Source: an uncultured Anaerolineaceae bacterium (GTDB lineage: Bacteria; Chloroflexota; Anaerolineae; Anaerolineales; Anaerolineaceae). Taken from it: DNA of 64,000 nt. Below, one piece after another: positions 9,601 through 16,648 of the stretch. The translations under genes and the position numbers were made by a program. The notes under the pieces are model-generated. The model searched no databases. It was not told the DNA's origin and saw nothing but the letters and a program-made list of their open reading frames with translations. Positions within the stretch are counted from its first letter, which is position 1; each line of letters begins with the position of its first letter. The stretch spans positions 8,415-72,414 of the forward strand of contig CALIHP010000013.1 of NCBI GenBank assembly GCA_938020565.1, read 5' to 3'.

Positions 9601-10329
9601 CATCCAATCCATCGACATCAGCAGGCGGCGCAGGAAATCGCCCAGATACGCGCTCCAGTTCCGACGAATGAAATCCAGCTGATCGAAGAGCGAATCGGGA
9701 TGGAGTTTCGCCGGAAGAAGAAGGAATTCGACGAGCGACATGCCCTCGATTTTCGGAAGCGTCTCGATATACGCGGTCAGAACGCGGACAATCTCCGAAT
9801 ACGCCGTCTTTTCACGGAGCGTCTTTTCGTCGAATAAATCGTCAAACGCCTTCATCGCCGCCGGGTTCCGATTCGTGATCCAGAGAACGAGAAGCTCCTC
9901 GACGACCTCATAACGGTTGGGTTCTCCTAACGGGTTATTTTCGGCGAAATAAGCCGGGACGGTCTGGATTTCCTGATAAACCGGGCCGGGCGGAAACGCG
10001 TCGCAGAACGCCATCAGCGAATCGTCGAGCGCCGATAAAGCCGGAGCCGCCTTTAATTTTTCGTATGCGCGTTGGTTCAGGTCCGGCTGATGCGCTTTTT
10101 TGAATTCATGAATCACATGATGCATGATTTCGTCGATCAGCCCCATCGCGTTGATCAGGCCGGGATATACCTGCTCCCGATCGCCCGATTCACGGCGAAC
10201 CGCGTTGAGCTGATCCGCGAAGCGGCGAACCGCATGAAAATCAGCAAAAATAACGTTCCCATCATACCGGAACAGACTTGCCTTGAACTTGTATTTCTTT
10301 CGCGCCTGAGAGGAAATATGAAATTCCAT
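6646..10329 (-). CDS. Very large alpha-amylase family (GH13) glycosidase with extra domains
   Basis: A 1227-residue protein from the proposed ATG at 10329, chosen because AAAGGG sits 8 bases upstream and the protein then begins MEFHISSQARKKYKF; the frame opens 15 codons earlier. An N-terminal region of about 300 residues has no family I recognise. The GH13 barrel follows, with DMVPNHMG (region I, about residue 394), RFDAAMT with nucleophile Asp514, LLAEAFW with acid/base Glu579, and NNPDE in place of the usual NHD. A mostly helical region of about 400 residues comes next, then a C-terminal tail of about 90 residues rich in Lys, Glu and Ala that looks disordered. No signal peptide is visible, so it probably acts on cytoplasmic glucan such as glycogen. 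Most GH13 amylases are 450-700 residues. Confidence 0.85.
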   Translation of the reverse strand: MEFHISSQARKKYKFKASLFRYDGNVIFADFHAVRRFADQLNAVRRESGDREQVYPGLINAMGLIDEIMHHVIHEFKKAHQPDLNQRAYEKLKAAPALSALDDSLMAFCDAFPPGPVYQEIQTVPAYFAENNPLGEPNRYEVVEELLVLWITNRNPAAMKAFDDLFDEKTLREKTAYSEIVRVLTAYIETLPKIEGMSLVEFLLLPAKLHPDSLFDQLDFIRRNWSAYLGDFLRRLLMSMDWMREEARDHGFGPGEVRIPVYSDGAGGFGEDEYEAFSQDREWMPRLVLIAKNVYVWLDQLSREYGYPIRTLDQIPDETLRTLADQGFTGLWLIGLWERSAASARIKQLCGNPEALASAYSLRSYQIASDLGGEEALRGLEAKTRRFGIRLASDMVPNHMGIDSEWVLYRPDLFLSLPYSPFPSYTFNGPNLSPDPNIGIFIEDHYYTREDAAVVFKRVDFNTGDTRYIYHGNDGTTMPWNDTAQLNYLNPEVRELVTQTIIGVARRFPIIRFDAAMTLTKRHYQRLWFPEPGTGGDIATRSEYGLTKAEFDRAFPEEFWRNVVDRIAAEVPDTLLLAEAFWLMEGYFVRTLGMHRVYNSAFMNILRDEDNAKYRVLIKTTLDFEPEILKRYVNFMNNPDEKTAVEQFGKGDKYFGILAMMVTIPGLPMFGHGQLQGFTEKYGMEYRRAYWDEQVDWDLMRRHEREIFPLLHQRRRFAEVDNFRLYNFATGYGNTDENVFAYSNFGEGKKSLFVYNNRYGDTQGFVRQSVPYIPAGSTDKATVETTLGDALGLRYEPDRYVILHDEIRKQYFIRPSIRLMNEGLFLSLGAYEYYVFNDIYEIHDDLQGSWGKLCAELGDRGTEDIYTALQELAIKYILDPFRWSYDGAKLRWLEELVGTGVGNPDVWQQVVNGTWPDFECLANLFNTWYGVQGKDTALMYDGFIHGVREMLTLPGSKAVPGMAATNQALEKFDVAVRENPGLWVDTYLAATLRFMAESKVPSRSAFPPVDLFRDWFLERTLSNALSAAGFYLPTIPEQAEAIRWLYFIGLDRLRAVRFDTIDLVLDDMLEAEETRVLLRVNTFEGVRWFNREMAELLGRVIRIGGYYALAFDPTLGAAERNAAIRAVGGLFETFQARVEASEYRYDRMIAMKAAVADEGAEKVSEAAAEKTGEAPEKRKKKIGAETSAAKKAEGKPKARKKAKDSDEPKEPKRRARKSEKKEGEEKK

Positions 10330-10476
10330 TGTTTTAACCCTTTCTAACCTTTGAATCGTTTCGCCTTTGACCAACCGGGCAAGGGTGCTTAATGACAGTC
10401 ATATATTGAAAATCGAAATGTCGAAATAATTATAGTTCAAGAAGGCAAACGCGAACAGGTTACTGCCCCGCGAAAA

Positions 10477-11625
10477 TCAGCGACGCAGGATATGCGTATA
10501 CACGTTCGAACCGGATCCGCCGATATTCTGCGCCATTGCGATCCGCGCGCCGTCGACCTGATTCGCGCCGCACTCGCCGCGCAGCTGCTGGATCGCTTCG
10601 ACGAGCTGGTACAGGCCGGTCGCGCCGACCGGATGACCCCGGGCCTTTAACCCGCCCATCGTCGCCAGCGGCAGCTTTCCCCGCGGCGAAATCAACTCCG
10701 GATCCGCCAGGCGAACGCCTTTTCCGCGTTCGGCGAAGCCGCAGGCCTCCAGCGACAGCGCCGCGATAATCGTAAACGCGTCATGCATCTCGAACAGGTC
10801 GATTTCCCGCGGCGACAGGCCGGATTGACGGTACGCCTGAGCCGCGGAGAGTTCCGCCGCTTTCAGCCAGAGCGGATCGCGCCGATCATGAATCGCGATC
10901 GTATCGGTCGCCGAGCCGGAACCGACGACTTTAATCGCGTTCCTGGGACCGGCGATCCGTTCGAGCGGGACGAGGAGAACCGCCGCGGCGCCGTCGCCCA
11001 TCGCCGACGCGTCCAGGACGTTGATCGGATCCGCCGCCATCGGCGACTTCGCGTAACTCTCCTTCGTAATCGGATAGCGGAAACGCGCGTTCGGGTTATT
11101 CACGCCGTTAGCGTGCGCGTTGATCGAAAAACCGGCGAAATCTTCTTTAGCGTATCCGTACGCCTGCATGTACCGGCGCATGACCATCGCGTTCAGCGCG
11201 ACGAACGAAACGCCCATTTCCCGCTCAAAATCGGCGTCGGACGCTCCCGCCAGTTCCGACGAAATCTCGGCCGAAGGGGAGTCGGTCATCTTCTCAACCC
11301 CGACCGCAATCGCGGTCTCGACGTCGCCGGAAGCAACCGCCATCAGCGCGGCGCGGAACGCCGCACCGCCCGACCCGCAGGCTGCTTCGACATGCACCGC
11401 GCCGGCGGCTCGCGCGCCCACCCAATCGGCGACATACGCGCCCAAATGCAGCTGCCGGTTCGCCGATCCACAGAGCATATTGCCAACAAAGATAGCGTCG
11501 ACGGTCGTCAGCCCGGTTTTTTCAAAGATCTGTAAAATGGGTTCGCCGGCCAACTCCAGAAGGCTTTTGTCCCAGTGCTCCGCGACGGGGGTTTGGCCGA
11601 TTTCAAAAATCGCGACTTCTCGCAT
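10477..11625 (-). CDS. Thiolase family protein (acetyl-CoA acetyltransferase/SCP2-like)
   Basis: Predicted thiolase of 382 residues that forms or cleaves beta-ketoacyl-CoA. Cys83 in VEAACGSGG is the expected nucleophile, and GGLKARGHPVGATG carries the conserved His. The C-terminus QNIGGSGSNVY resembles the SCP2/archaeal-type branch, where the second catalytic Cys of classical thiolases is absent. AGGAG lies 5 bases before the ATG. Archaeal-type relatives often pair with a DUF35 zinc-ribbon protein; none is adjacent here. It follows yraN on the same strand with a 44-base gap. Whether it works in fatty-acid or isoprenoid metabolism is not clear. Confidence 0.87.
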   Translation of the reverse strand: MREVAIFEIGQTPVAEHWDKSLLELAGEPILQIFEKTGLTTVDAIFVGNMLCGSANRQLHLGAYVADWVGARAAGAVHVEAACGSGGAAFRAALMAVASGDVETAIAVGVEKMTDSPSAEISSELAGASDADFEREMGVSFVALNAMVMRRYMQAYGYAKEDFAGFSINAHANGVNNPNARFRYPITKESYAKSPMAADPINVLDASAMGDGAAAVLLVPLERIAGPRNAIKVVGSGSATDTIAIHDRRDPLWLKAAELSAAQAYRQSGLSPREIDLFEMHDAFTIIAALSLEACGFAERGKGVRLADPELISPRGKLPLATMGGLKARGHPVGATGLYQLVEAIQQLRGECGANQVDGARIAMAQNIGGSGSNVYTHILRR

Positions 11626-11669
11626 CCGTTCTCCTCAGTTTTTCTGAATCCTGACGCTATTTTACCGGT

Positions 11670-12062
11670 TTAATCATCTTCCGTCACGTTTTCAATCCAG
11701 CGCAGCGTATATCCCGCCGGATCGTCCGGCGAGCGGAGCAGCGCGATCACGTCCAGGCGGAACGGTTTTCGAGCCGGGTTATCCAGATCGTTAAACACGT
11801 ACGCAGCGCAGCAGCGCATCCGCGCCAGCTTCGCCGGAGTAACCGCGTCTTCGGGAAGGCCGAAACGGATAGAACGCCGCGTCTTGACCTCCGCAAAAAC
11901 GAAGGCTGCGTCCGATTCGAGAACAAGATCGATTTCGCCGAACGGGGTCCTTAAATTCCGCGTCAGGACGCGGTACCCGCGGCGAACCGCTTCCGCGGCG
12001 GCGAGGTCCTCGCCATGTTTCCCGACGCGCTGATTCGCTGAACGATATCCGGATCCGGTCAT
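11670..12062 (-). CDS. yraN: YraN family (UPF0102) endonuclease-like protein
   Basis: Small protein of 130 residues with the UPF0102 pattern: GKHGEDLAAAEAVRRGYRVL, then NLRTPFGEIDLVLE and FVFAEVKTR. The GEIDLV...EVKTR motif is the PD-(D/E)XK nuclease-like core of the family. Members are widespread in bacteria and linked to DNA processing or competence, without a settled biochemical role. The ATG at 12062 has GGAAAG about 9 bases upstream. It lies 44 bases after the DUF4127 gene and is probably co-transcribed with it by proximity rather than by function. Confidence 0.9.
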   Translation of the reverse strand: MTGSGYRSANQRVGKHGEDLAAAEAVRRGYRVLTRNLRTPFGEIDLVLESDAAFVFAEVKTRRSIRFGLPEDAVTPAKLARMRCCAAYVFNDLDNPARKPFRLDVIALLRSPDDPAGYTLRWIENVTEDD

Positions 12063-12106
12063 AATTAAGCTTTCCGCGCGCTCCGTTTAAATTTTTACAG
12101 TCTGTT

Positions 12107-13624
12107 TTAAGTTTCAGAGGCTTTCCCGCCTCTGCCGCCGCTTCCGGGAACCAGGCGCGCTTCCACTTCAAACGTCCGCCCCCATGGCAGGCGGATTTCC
12201 GGAGCCAGCCCGCAAAGTCCGAATTTCTCCGGCGGGAGATGAACCGCGATCCAGCCGCTCAGCGCGCGCCGGACCTCGGCTTCGATCGACGCATGCGCAG
12301 CGCCCAGCGAACGGTAATCGATCCCATCCCTGTCGCAGCGCGCCTCGATCATCGGACGAACGACGCTCTGATAGCCCCAATCGTCCGCCAGCCGCTCCCA
12401 AAGGAAAACCTTCCGCGCCCGCCGCCGCTCTTCCGCCGCAGCCAGCGCTCCATCCGCATCGCTTTCAAGCTTCAGGACCGCCGAATAAAACGAAAGCGCC
12501 GTCCCAATCGTATTTCCAGCCGTGTTCCACCCAGCGTACGCCGACAGCTTTGGCAGCAGCCCGCGGGCGTCGAGCTCTTCCAGGAAGGCCGAATCCGCGC
12601 CGTTCGCTTTCCAGACGTCGGCAACGGCGACCATTCTCCCGGCGCGGAGAAGATCCTCAATTCGCGCGGCCGCGGCCGTCCGCTCGGCGTCGCCGCAGGG
12701 CGTATGAACCCAAAAGCAGGGGAGCGTCCCTCCCGCGCCGGTCCGGAACCCGGCGGAACGAAGATGATTCGAGAGCGACTCGCTGAGGGAACAATGTTCA
12801 TATGGCATGACCGCCGACGCCATCCGTTCCGAGGTATAGATCGTTTCGACCGCCGGCGCGGCGCCGCCATTAATCCAGCGCGCTGATAACGTCTGCGTCC
12901 CTTCGTCGGCTCCGGGATAGAGAAGAACCTCGCCGCGCAGTCCGAACGCGTCGATCCGCTGACGAAGAAGCCGTTGTTCGGAAACATGCGGCCCGCAGGC
13001 AGACGAATCCTCCTGGAGAAGGATCAGGTCGGAAAGCGTCCCGTCGGCTTTCATTTCAATCAGACGCTGGTTAATCTGAAAATTCCGCGCCCGCGCGCGC
13101 TCGAACGTCCGGAGCGCGCTTTCCGGGATCACGTCCGCCAGCCGCTCCTTCTCAGCGCGGAACTCCTCCTCATGGAGCTCGTCGGCGCGGTACCGGACTT
13201 CGCAGTACCGAATCAGGTCGCGATAAATTTTCTCGCTCGCCCTGTCCGAAACCGTCAGCGAGATTCGCATCAGGACTCCGGCGGCCGCGATCGGAAGCTC
13301 CGGAAAGCGGCGGCGAAGCTCCTTCAAAACCGCCAGCCGCTTTTCCGCCGTCTCAAGCGGAAGATCGGCCCGGCGCGATGCGACGAGCCCGCCGTACGCG
13401 AGCATGTCCGCCGCAACGATCAAACCGTCGACCGCCGGAGCAGCCGCCAGGAGCCACGATTGAAGCGCTTCGAAATCGCCGGCCGTCCGAAAATTACCGA
13501 GCGCCTCGCGCGGCGGCGTCAACGCGCGGATTCCGGCGATCGCCGCGATCCGCTCCGGGAAAATCCGGGTAGCGGGCCGGTCGTCGAGCGGAAGAATCCC
13601 CACGCTTTGCATCGTCTTCCCCAT
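12107..13624 (-). CDS. DUF4127 family protein
   Basis: A 505-residue protein matching DUF4127: it opens with the family hallmark GILPLDDRPAT and continues with VDGLIVAADMLAYGGLVASR, LILLQEDSSACGPH and YPGADEGTQTLSARW. The family is found in carbohydrate-utilising bacteria beside sugar transporters and hydrolases, and no reaction is established. Conserved Asp, Glu and Asn in LLQEDSS and GADEG could bind a sugar or metal; this is inference. The ATG at 13624 has GGAGGGAG 13 bases upstream; a second ATG at 13612 has GGGGAAG close by and is an alternative start. It sits downstream of the TIM-barrel gene in the LacI-controlled cluster, separated by a 128-bp gap with a palindrome and a small open frame. 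Confidence 0.85.
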   Translation of the reverse strand: MGKTMQSVGILPLDDRPATRIFPERIAAIAGIRALTPPREALGNFRTAGDFEALQSWLLAAAPAVDGLIVAADMLAYGGLVASRRADLPLETAEKRLAVLKELRRRFPELPIAAAGVLMRISLTVSDRASEKIYRDLIRYCEVRYRADELHEEEFRAEKERLADVIPESALRTFERARARNFQINQRLIEMKADGTLSDLILLQEDSSACGPHVSEQRLLRQRIDAFGLRGEVLLYPGADEGTQTLSARWINGGAAPAVETIYTSERMASAVMPYEHCSLSESLSNHLRSAGFRTGAGGTLPCFWVHTPCGDAERTAAAARIEDLLRAGRMVAVADVWKANGADSAFLEELDARGLLPKLSAYAGWNTAGNTIGTALSFYSAVLKLESDADGALAAAEERRRARKVFLWERLADDWGYQSVVRPMIEARCDRDGIDYRSLGAAHASIEAEVRRALSGWIAVHLPPEKFGLCGLAPEIRLPWGRTFEVEARLVPGSGGRGGKASET

Positions 13625-13625
13625 G

Positions 13626-13676
13626 TTAAGAAGCCTGCTCCCTCCGATACAGGATCCCAGATACAGCCGTCCTCAT
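13626..13676 (-). CDS. Possible 16-residue leader/upstream open frame before the DUF4127 gene
   Basis: A short frame reads MRTAVSGILYRREQAS and ends one base before the ATG of the DUF4127 gene (TAACATG). It has a better ribosome site than most genes here: GGAGGG 8 bases upstream of its ATG. It may be a coupled leader peptide delivering ribosomes to the next gene, or a chance frame. I found no resemblance to a known peptide. Confidence 0.3.
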   Translation of the reverse strand: MRTAVSGILYRREQAS

Positions 13677-13735
13677 TTTTTATTCCCTCCGTGGATCGAA
13701 AGTGTAAAAAATTGCCGCCTGACTCTTGCGGATAC

Positions 13736-13751
13736 CCCTCGAATTCGAGGG
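13736..13751. repeat. 16-bp perfect palindrome between TIM-barrel and DUF4127 genes
   Basis: CCCTCGAATTCGAGGG is fully self-complementary and lies two bases past the stop of the TIM-barrel gene. It could fold into a 6-bp stem with an AATT loop in RNA, or act as an operator in DNA. No U-tract follows on the minus strand, so it is not a standard terminator. Confidence 0.5.
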
Positions 13752-13752
13752 T

Positions 13753-14466
13753 TTAAAATTCGGTCAGCGCCCGGCGATACGCGCCGCATGCCGCTTCCCA
13801 GCTTTCCGGCGTGCGTCCGGCGACGATCACCCCGATCATCAGGCCGCAGACGCCCGCGCCGATCAGCTCCGGAATCATCTCGGGCGTGATCCGCCGCTGC
13901 GTCGGGAGAACGGACGGGAGCGGCGCGACCGCCGCGATCAGGTCCGAAATTTTCGCAAGGTCGCGATACGTAAACGGTTCGCCGTAGGTCTGATGCTCCA
14001 TGACGGAAAGCTCGACAATATCGATCGCGAGGCGCGGAAAGCGGGCGGCAACGAAACGGTCGTCCACGGACGACAGCGCGATCATCCTCGAAAGCCGGTC
14101 TCTCCCGGGAAGGCTCCCGACAGGCGCATGACCATCATACAGGGAGAGAAAATCGAACCCCATTTCAGCGATTTTCTCCAGCTCGTCTTTCTTCAGATCG
14201 GCGCTCCCGGCGGGAACGATTCCGACCGGGACCTTCCCCGCCGCTCGCAGGATCGCTTCGAGGTTCGCCGCTTCCTCGGCAAGCGAACCGAAGCGGACCC
14301 CGCTGGCGTTATGCGTCACGTTAAGATGAACCTTGAGGACGTCCGCCCCGCCCGCCAGCGCCGCGCGCGCGAGCTCCGGGTCGTTCCGCGGCAGGCTCGC
14401 AATCAGGACGCCGGAACGCGAACCCTCCTGCGCGGCGCGCAGCAAATCAAGAAACCGTGTTTTCAT
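13753..14466 (-). CDS. Hypothetical TIM-barrel protein in sugar operon
   Basis: A 237-residue protein that looks like a (beta/alpha)8 barrel: GVLIASLPRNDPELARAALAGGADVLKVHLN, then VPVGIVPAGS, GFDFLSLYDGHAPV, LAIDIVELSV and a C-terminal GAGVCGLMIGVIVAGRTPE that resembles a phosphate-binding loop. The overall shape recalls HisA/TrpA or N-acetylmannosamine-6-phosphate epimerase type enzymes, but no diagnostic catalytic motif is recognisable and I do not assign a reaction. It ends just before the palindrome and starts 4 bases after the permease stop. Its place inside a sugar importer operon suggests an isomerase, aldolase or epimerase acting on the imported compound. Confidence 0.6.
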   Translation of the reverse strand: MKTRFLDLLRAAQEGSRSGVLIASLPRNDPELARAALAGGADVLKVHLNVTHNASGVRFGSLAEEAANLEAILRAAGKVPVGIVPAGSADLKKDELEKIAEMGFDFLSLYDGHAPVGSLPGRDRLSRMIALSSVDDRFVAARFPRLAIDIVELSVMEHQTYGEPFTYRDLAKISDLIAAVAPLPSVLPTQRRITPEMIPELIGAGVCGLMIGVIVAGRTPESWEAACGAYRRALTEF

Positions 14467-14470
14467 TTTC

Positions 14471-15346
14471 TTATCCTTTCATGCCCGTCGTCGCGATCGA
14501 CTTGACCATCGACGCCTGGGTAAAGAGAAAGAGCGCAATGACCGGAAGACTTACCAGCGACGAAGCTGCCATCATCGGCCCCCATTCGACAAAATGTTCC
14601 CCGAAGAAAACCGAAAGGCCGAGCTGCACGACGTATTTATCCGAATGATTCAGGATGACCAGCGGCCAGATAAACTCGTCCCAGGTCCCGGTAAACGTAA
14701 ACAGCGCCAGCGTCGTTAAAGCCGGCTTCGTCAGCGGCAGCATCACCCGCCAGAAGATCCCGAACTCCGAGGCGCCGTCGATCCGCGCCGCGTCTTCCAA
14801 ATCCTTCGGGAGCGTCCGGAAAAACTGCCTGAGGAAAAATACGCCGAACACGCTCATCAGGTTGGGAATAATCAGCCCGGCGAAGCTGTCGATCAGCCCG
14901 ATTCCGCCCTTCCCGAGCCAGTTATTTCCGCCGAAAAACGGGAAATTCTTCGCGATCAAAAACCGGGGAATCAGCGTGACCTCGCCGGGAAGCGCCATCG
15001 CTAAAATAAACAGGACGAAAATCGCTTCCCGTCCGGGGAACGGAAGCCGTCCGAATCCGTACCCGGCCATCGCGCAGAGGATCACGGTCGTACCGGTCAC
15101 GACCGCCGCGACCAGCAGCGTATTCATCACATATTTTCCGAACGGCGCGGCGCTGAACGCTTTCCGAAAGTTTTCGAACGTCGGCTGGGCCGGAAAAAGG
15201 ACCGGCGTCGGCGAATGAATTTCCTGCGGCGTTTTAAACGCCGACGTCGCCATCCAGAAAAACGGAAAGCCCAGCTGAACCATGGCGACGATCATCAGCA
15301 AATAAACCGCGCCTCTTTTGACGAGCTTCATAAGCCGGTTCTTCAT
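14471..15346 (-). CDS. Carbohydrate ABC transporter permease (MalG/UgpE type)
   Basis: Inner-membrane permease, 291 residues, with about six hydrophobic segments. The EAA loop reads DLEDAARIDGASEFGIFWRVMLPLTKPAL, the standard contact to the ATPase in CUT1 sugar importers. GGGAG lies just before its ATG. It pairs with the permease at 15664-16578 and the binding protein at 16649-17953. No ATPase gene is in this cluster, so a shared MsmX/UgpC-like ATPase encoded elsewhere is expected, as in many CUT1 systems. A HicB-like gene lies between the two permease genes. Confidence 0.92.
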   Translation of the reverse strand: MKNRLMKLVKRGAVYLLMIVAMVQLGFPFFWMATSAFKTPQEIHSPTPVLFPAQPTFENFRKAFSAAPFGKYVMNTLLVAAVVTGTTVILCAMAGYGFGRLPFPGREAIFVLFILAMALPGEVTLIPRFLIAKNFPFFGGNNWLGKGGIGLIDSFAGLIIPNLMSVFGVFFLRQFFRTLPKDLEDAARIDGASEFGIFWRVMLPLTKPALTTLALFTFTGTWDEFIWPLVILNHSDKYVVQLGLSVFFGEHFVEWGPMMAASSLVSLPVIALFLFTQASMVKSIATTGMKG

Positions 15347-15365
15347 TCTCCCTCATCCTCGATCA

Positions 15366-15608
15366 TTAAACGCGCTTTCCGCCCCGTTCATGCTTCGCTT
15401 CATAACCTGGATTGGTTCCGCTTTCCAAAGCCGCCAGGAGCCATTCCTTTTTTGCGTCTTCTGCATTTTCCACAACAGCTTCCATAGGGCTCCCGACCGT
15501 AATACACCCCGGAAGTTCCGGATAGCGCGCTGCATAACCGCCTTCATCCGGGTCAGGAATAATTTCCAGCCGATATGGAAGGCTCATATAATAGTCAATC
15601 GTTTTCAT
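15366..15608 (-). CDS. HicB-like antitoxin domain protein without adjacent HicA
   Basis: An 80-residue protein with the HicB N-terminal pattern: YRLEIIPDPDEGGYAARYPELPGCITVG followed by a helix EAVVENAEDAKKEWLLAALESG. This is the partly degraded RNase H-like fold of HicB antitoxins. The usual C-terminal ribbon-helix-helix or HTH DNA-binding part is absent, and the protein ends soon after the helix. No HicA-like frame (about 60-80 residues with a conserved His) fits within the 55 bases upstream or the 19 bases downstream. Lying between two permease genes, it seems a late insertion or a stray antitoxin; a regulatory role in the operon is speculative. Confidence 0.75.
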   Translation of the reverse strand: MKTIDYYMSLPYRLEIIPDPDEGGYAARYPELPGCITVGSPMEAVVENAEDAKKEWLLAALESGTNPGYEAKHERGGKRV

Positions 15609-15663
15609 ATGATGATGCCTCCTTTGCTCCCTGCCCTGTCACATCCTGTTTATCATCTGTTTC

Positions 15664-16578
15664 TCAGGTATTCTCTTCGACGAAACGATTGACAAACAGC
15701 AGGTTGAACAGCGCGATTCCCGCGACAAACAGGAAAAGGACAAACGCCAGCGCGCTCGCGTACCCCATTTTTGTGTATTGGAAAGCCTCCTCATAGATCA
15801 GGTAAATCAGCGTCCGCGTCGCTCCCGCCGGGCCGCCGCGCGTCATGACGTAAATTTCGCCGAAAACCTGAAACGAGCTGATACAGGCCATGACGAAAAT
15901 ATAAAACGCGGTCGGTTTCAGGAGCGGGAGGGTAATATAGCGGAAACGGGCCCAGGCAGAAGCGCCGTCCAGCGCGGCGACCTCGTATAATTCCTGCGAA
16001 ATCGATTGCATCCCCGCCAGAAAGACCATCATGTTATACCCGACGCCTTTCCAGACCCGGACGACGACGACCGAATGCAGCGCTAAATCGGGATTATAAA
16101 GCCATTGCTGCGGCGGGAGCTTCAGGAGCCGGAGAAGCCAGTTCATCGCTCCGGTCCGCGGATCGAAGAGCGACGCCCAAACGATTCCGGCGATGACGAG
16201 CGAGGTCAGGACCGGTAAATAATAAATCGTCCGAAAAAACGATACGCCCCGGATTTTCTGGTCGACGAGAACCGCGAGATACAGCGAAAGAATCAGGTTC
16301 GCGGGAATCAGCTCAAGCCCAAACTGAATCGTTTTGAGGAGCGCCGAATGGACCTTGGACTGCGTAAAGATATCGATATAGTTCTTCAGCCCGACCCAGC
16401 CGGCGGTCGCGGTATTGTAATTCGTAAAACTCAGCGCGAACGACGCGGCGACCGGCAAAAGCACCCAGATCAGGAAGTAGATCAGGGCGGGCGATACAAA
16501 GAGATAGCCCCAAAGGATCCGTTTTGTCTTCTGGCTGAGCGGTTTTTTCGCGCCGCCGCGTGAAAGCGTTTTGATCAT
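15664..16578 (-). CDS. Sugar ABC transporter permease (UgpA/MalF type)
   Basis: Inner-membrane permease of 304 residues with six or so hydrophobic spans. The EAA loop reads ELYEVAALDGASAWARFRYITLPLLKP, typical of the first CUT1 permease. It follows the binding protein gene after a 70-bp gap holding a strong hairpin, and precedes the HicB-like gene. Together with the second permease it forms the membrane channel for the sugar bound by the 434-residue binding protein. The substrate is not readable; oligosaccharides or glycerol-phosphate-type compounds are common for this class. Confidence 0.92.
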   Translation of the reverse strand: MIKTLSRGGAKKPLSQKTKRILWGYLFVSPALIYFLIWVLLPVAASFALSFTNYNTATAGWVGLKNYIDIFTQSKVHSALLKTIQFGLELIPANLILSLYLAVLVDQKIRGVSFFRTIYYLPVLTSLVIAGIVWASLFDPRTGAMNWLLRLLKLPPQQWLYNPDLALHSVVVVRVWKGVGYNMMVFLAGMQSISQELYEVAALDGASAWARFRYITLPLLKPTAFYIFVMACISSFQVFGEIYVMTRGGPAGATRTLIYLIYEEAFQYTKMGYASALAFVLFLFVAGIALFNLLFVNRFVEENT

Positions 16579-16591
16579 GATCCATCCAGAC

Positions 16592-16625
16592 CGGTATCGG
16601 GCGCGGTTGCCCGCGTCCGATACCG
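16592..16625. other. Hairpin between binding protein and permease genes
   Basis: Stem of 9 bp (16592-16600 with 16617-16625), a G-T pair, then 5 bp (16602-16606 with 16611-16615) and a 4-base loop. It sits 23 bases past the stop of the binding protein gene. No U-tract follows, so it probably protects or attenuates the message and favours binding protein over permease expression. Confidence 0.7.
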
Positions 16626-16648
16626 TAAAATCCGAACCGTTCTTCGTT

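Noticed and set aside
12239..12886. Overlapping open frames opposite the DUF4127 gene
   Set aside because: Two different antisense frames compete in the same place, both low-complexity, while the minus strand has a recognised family.
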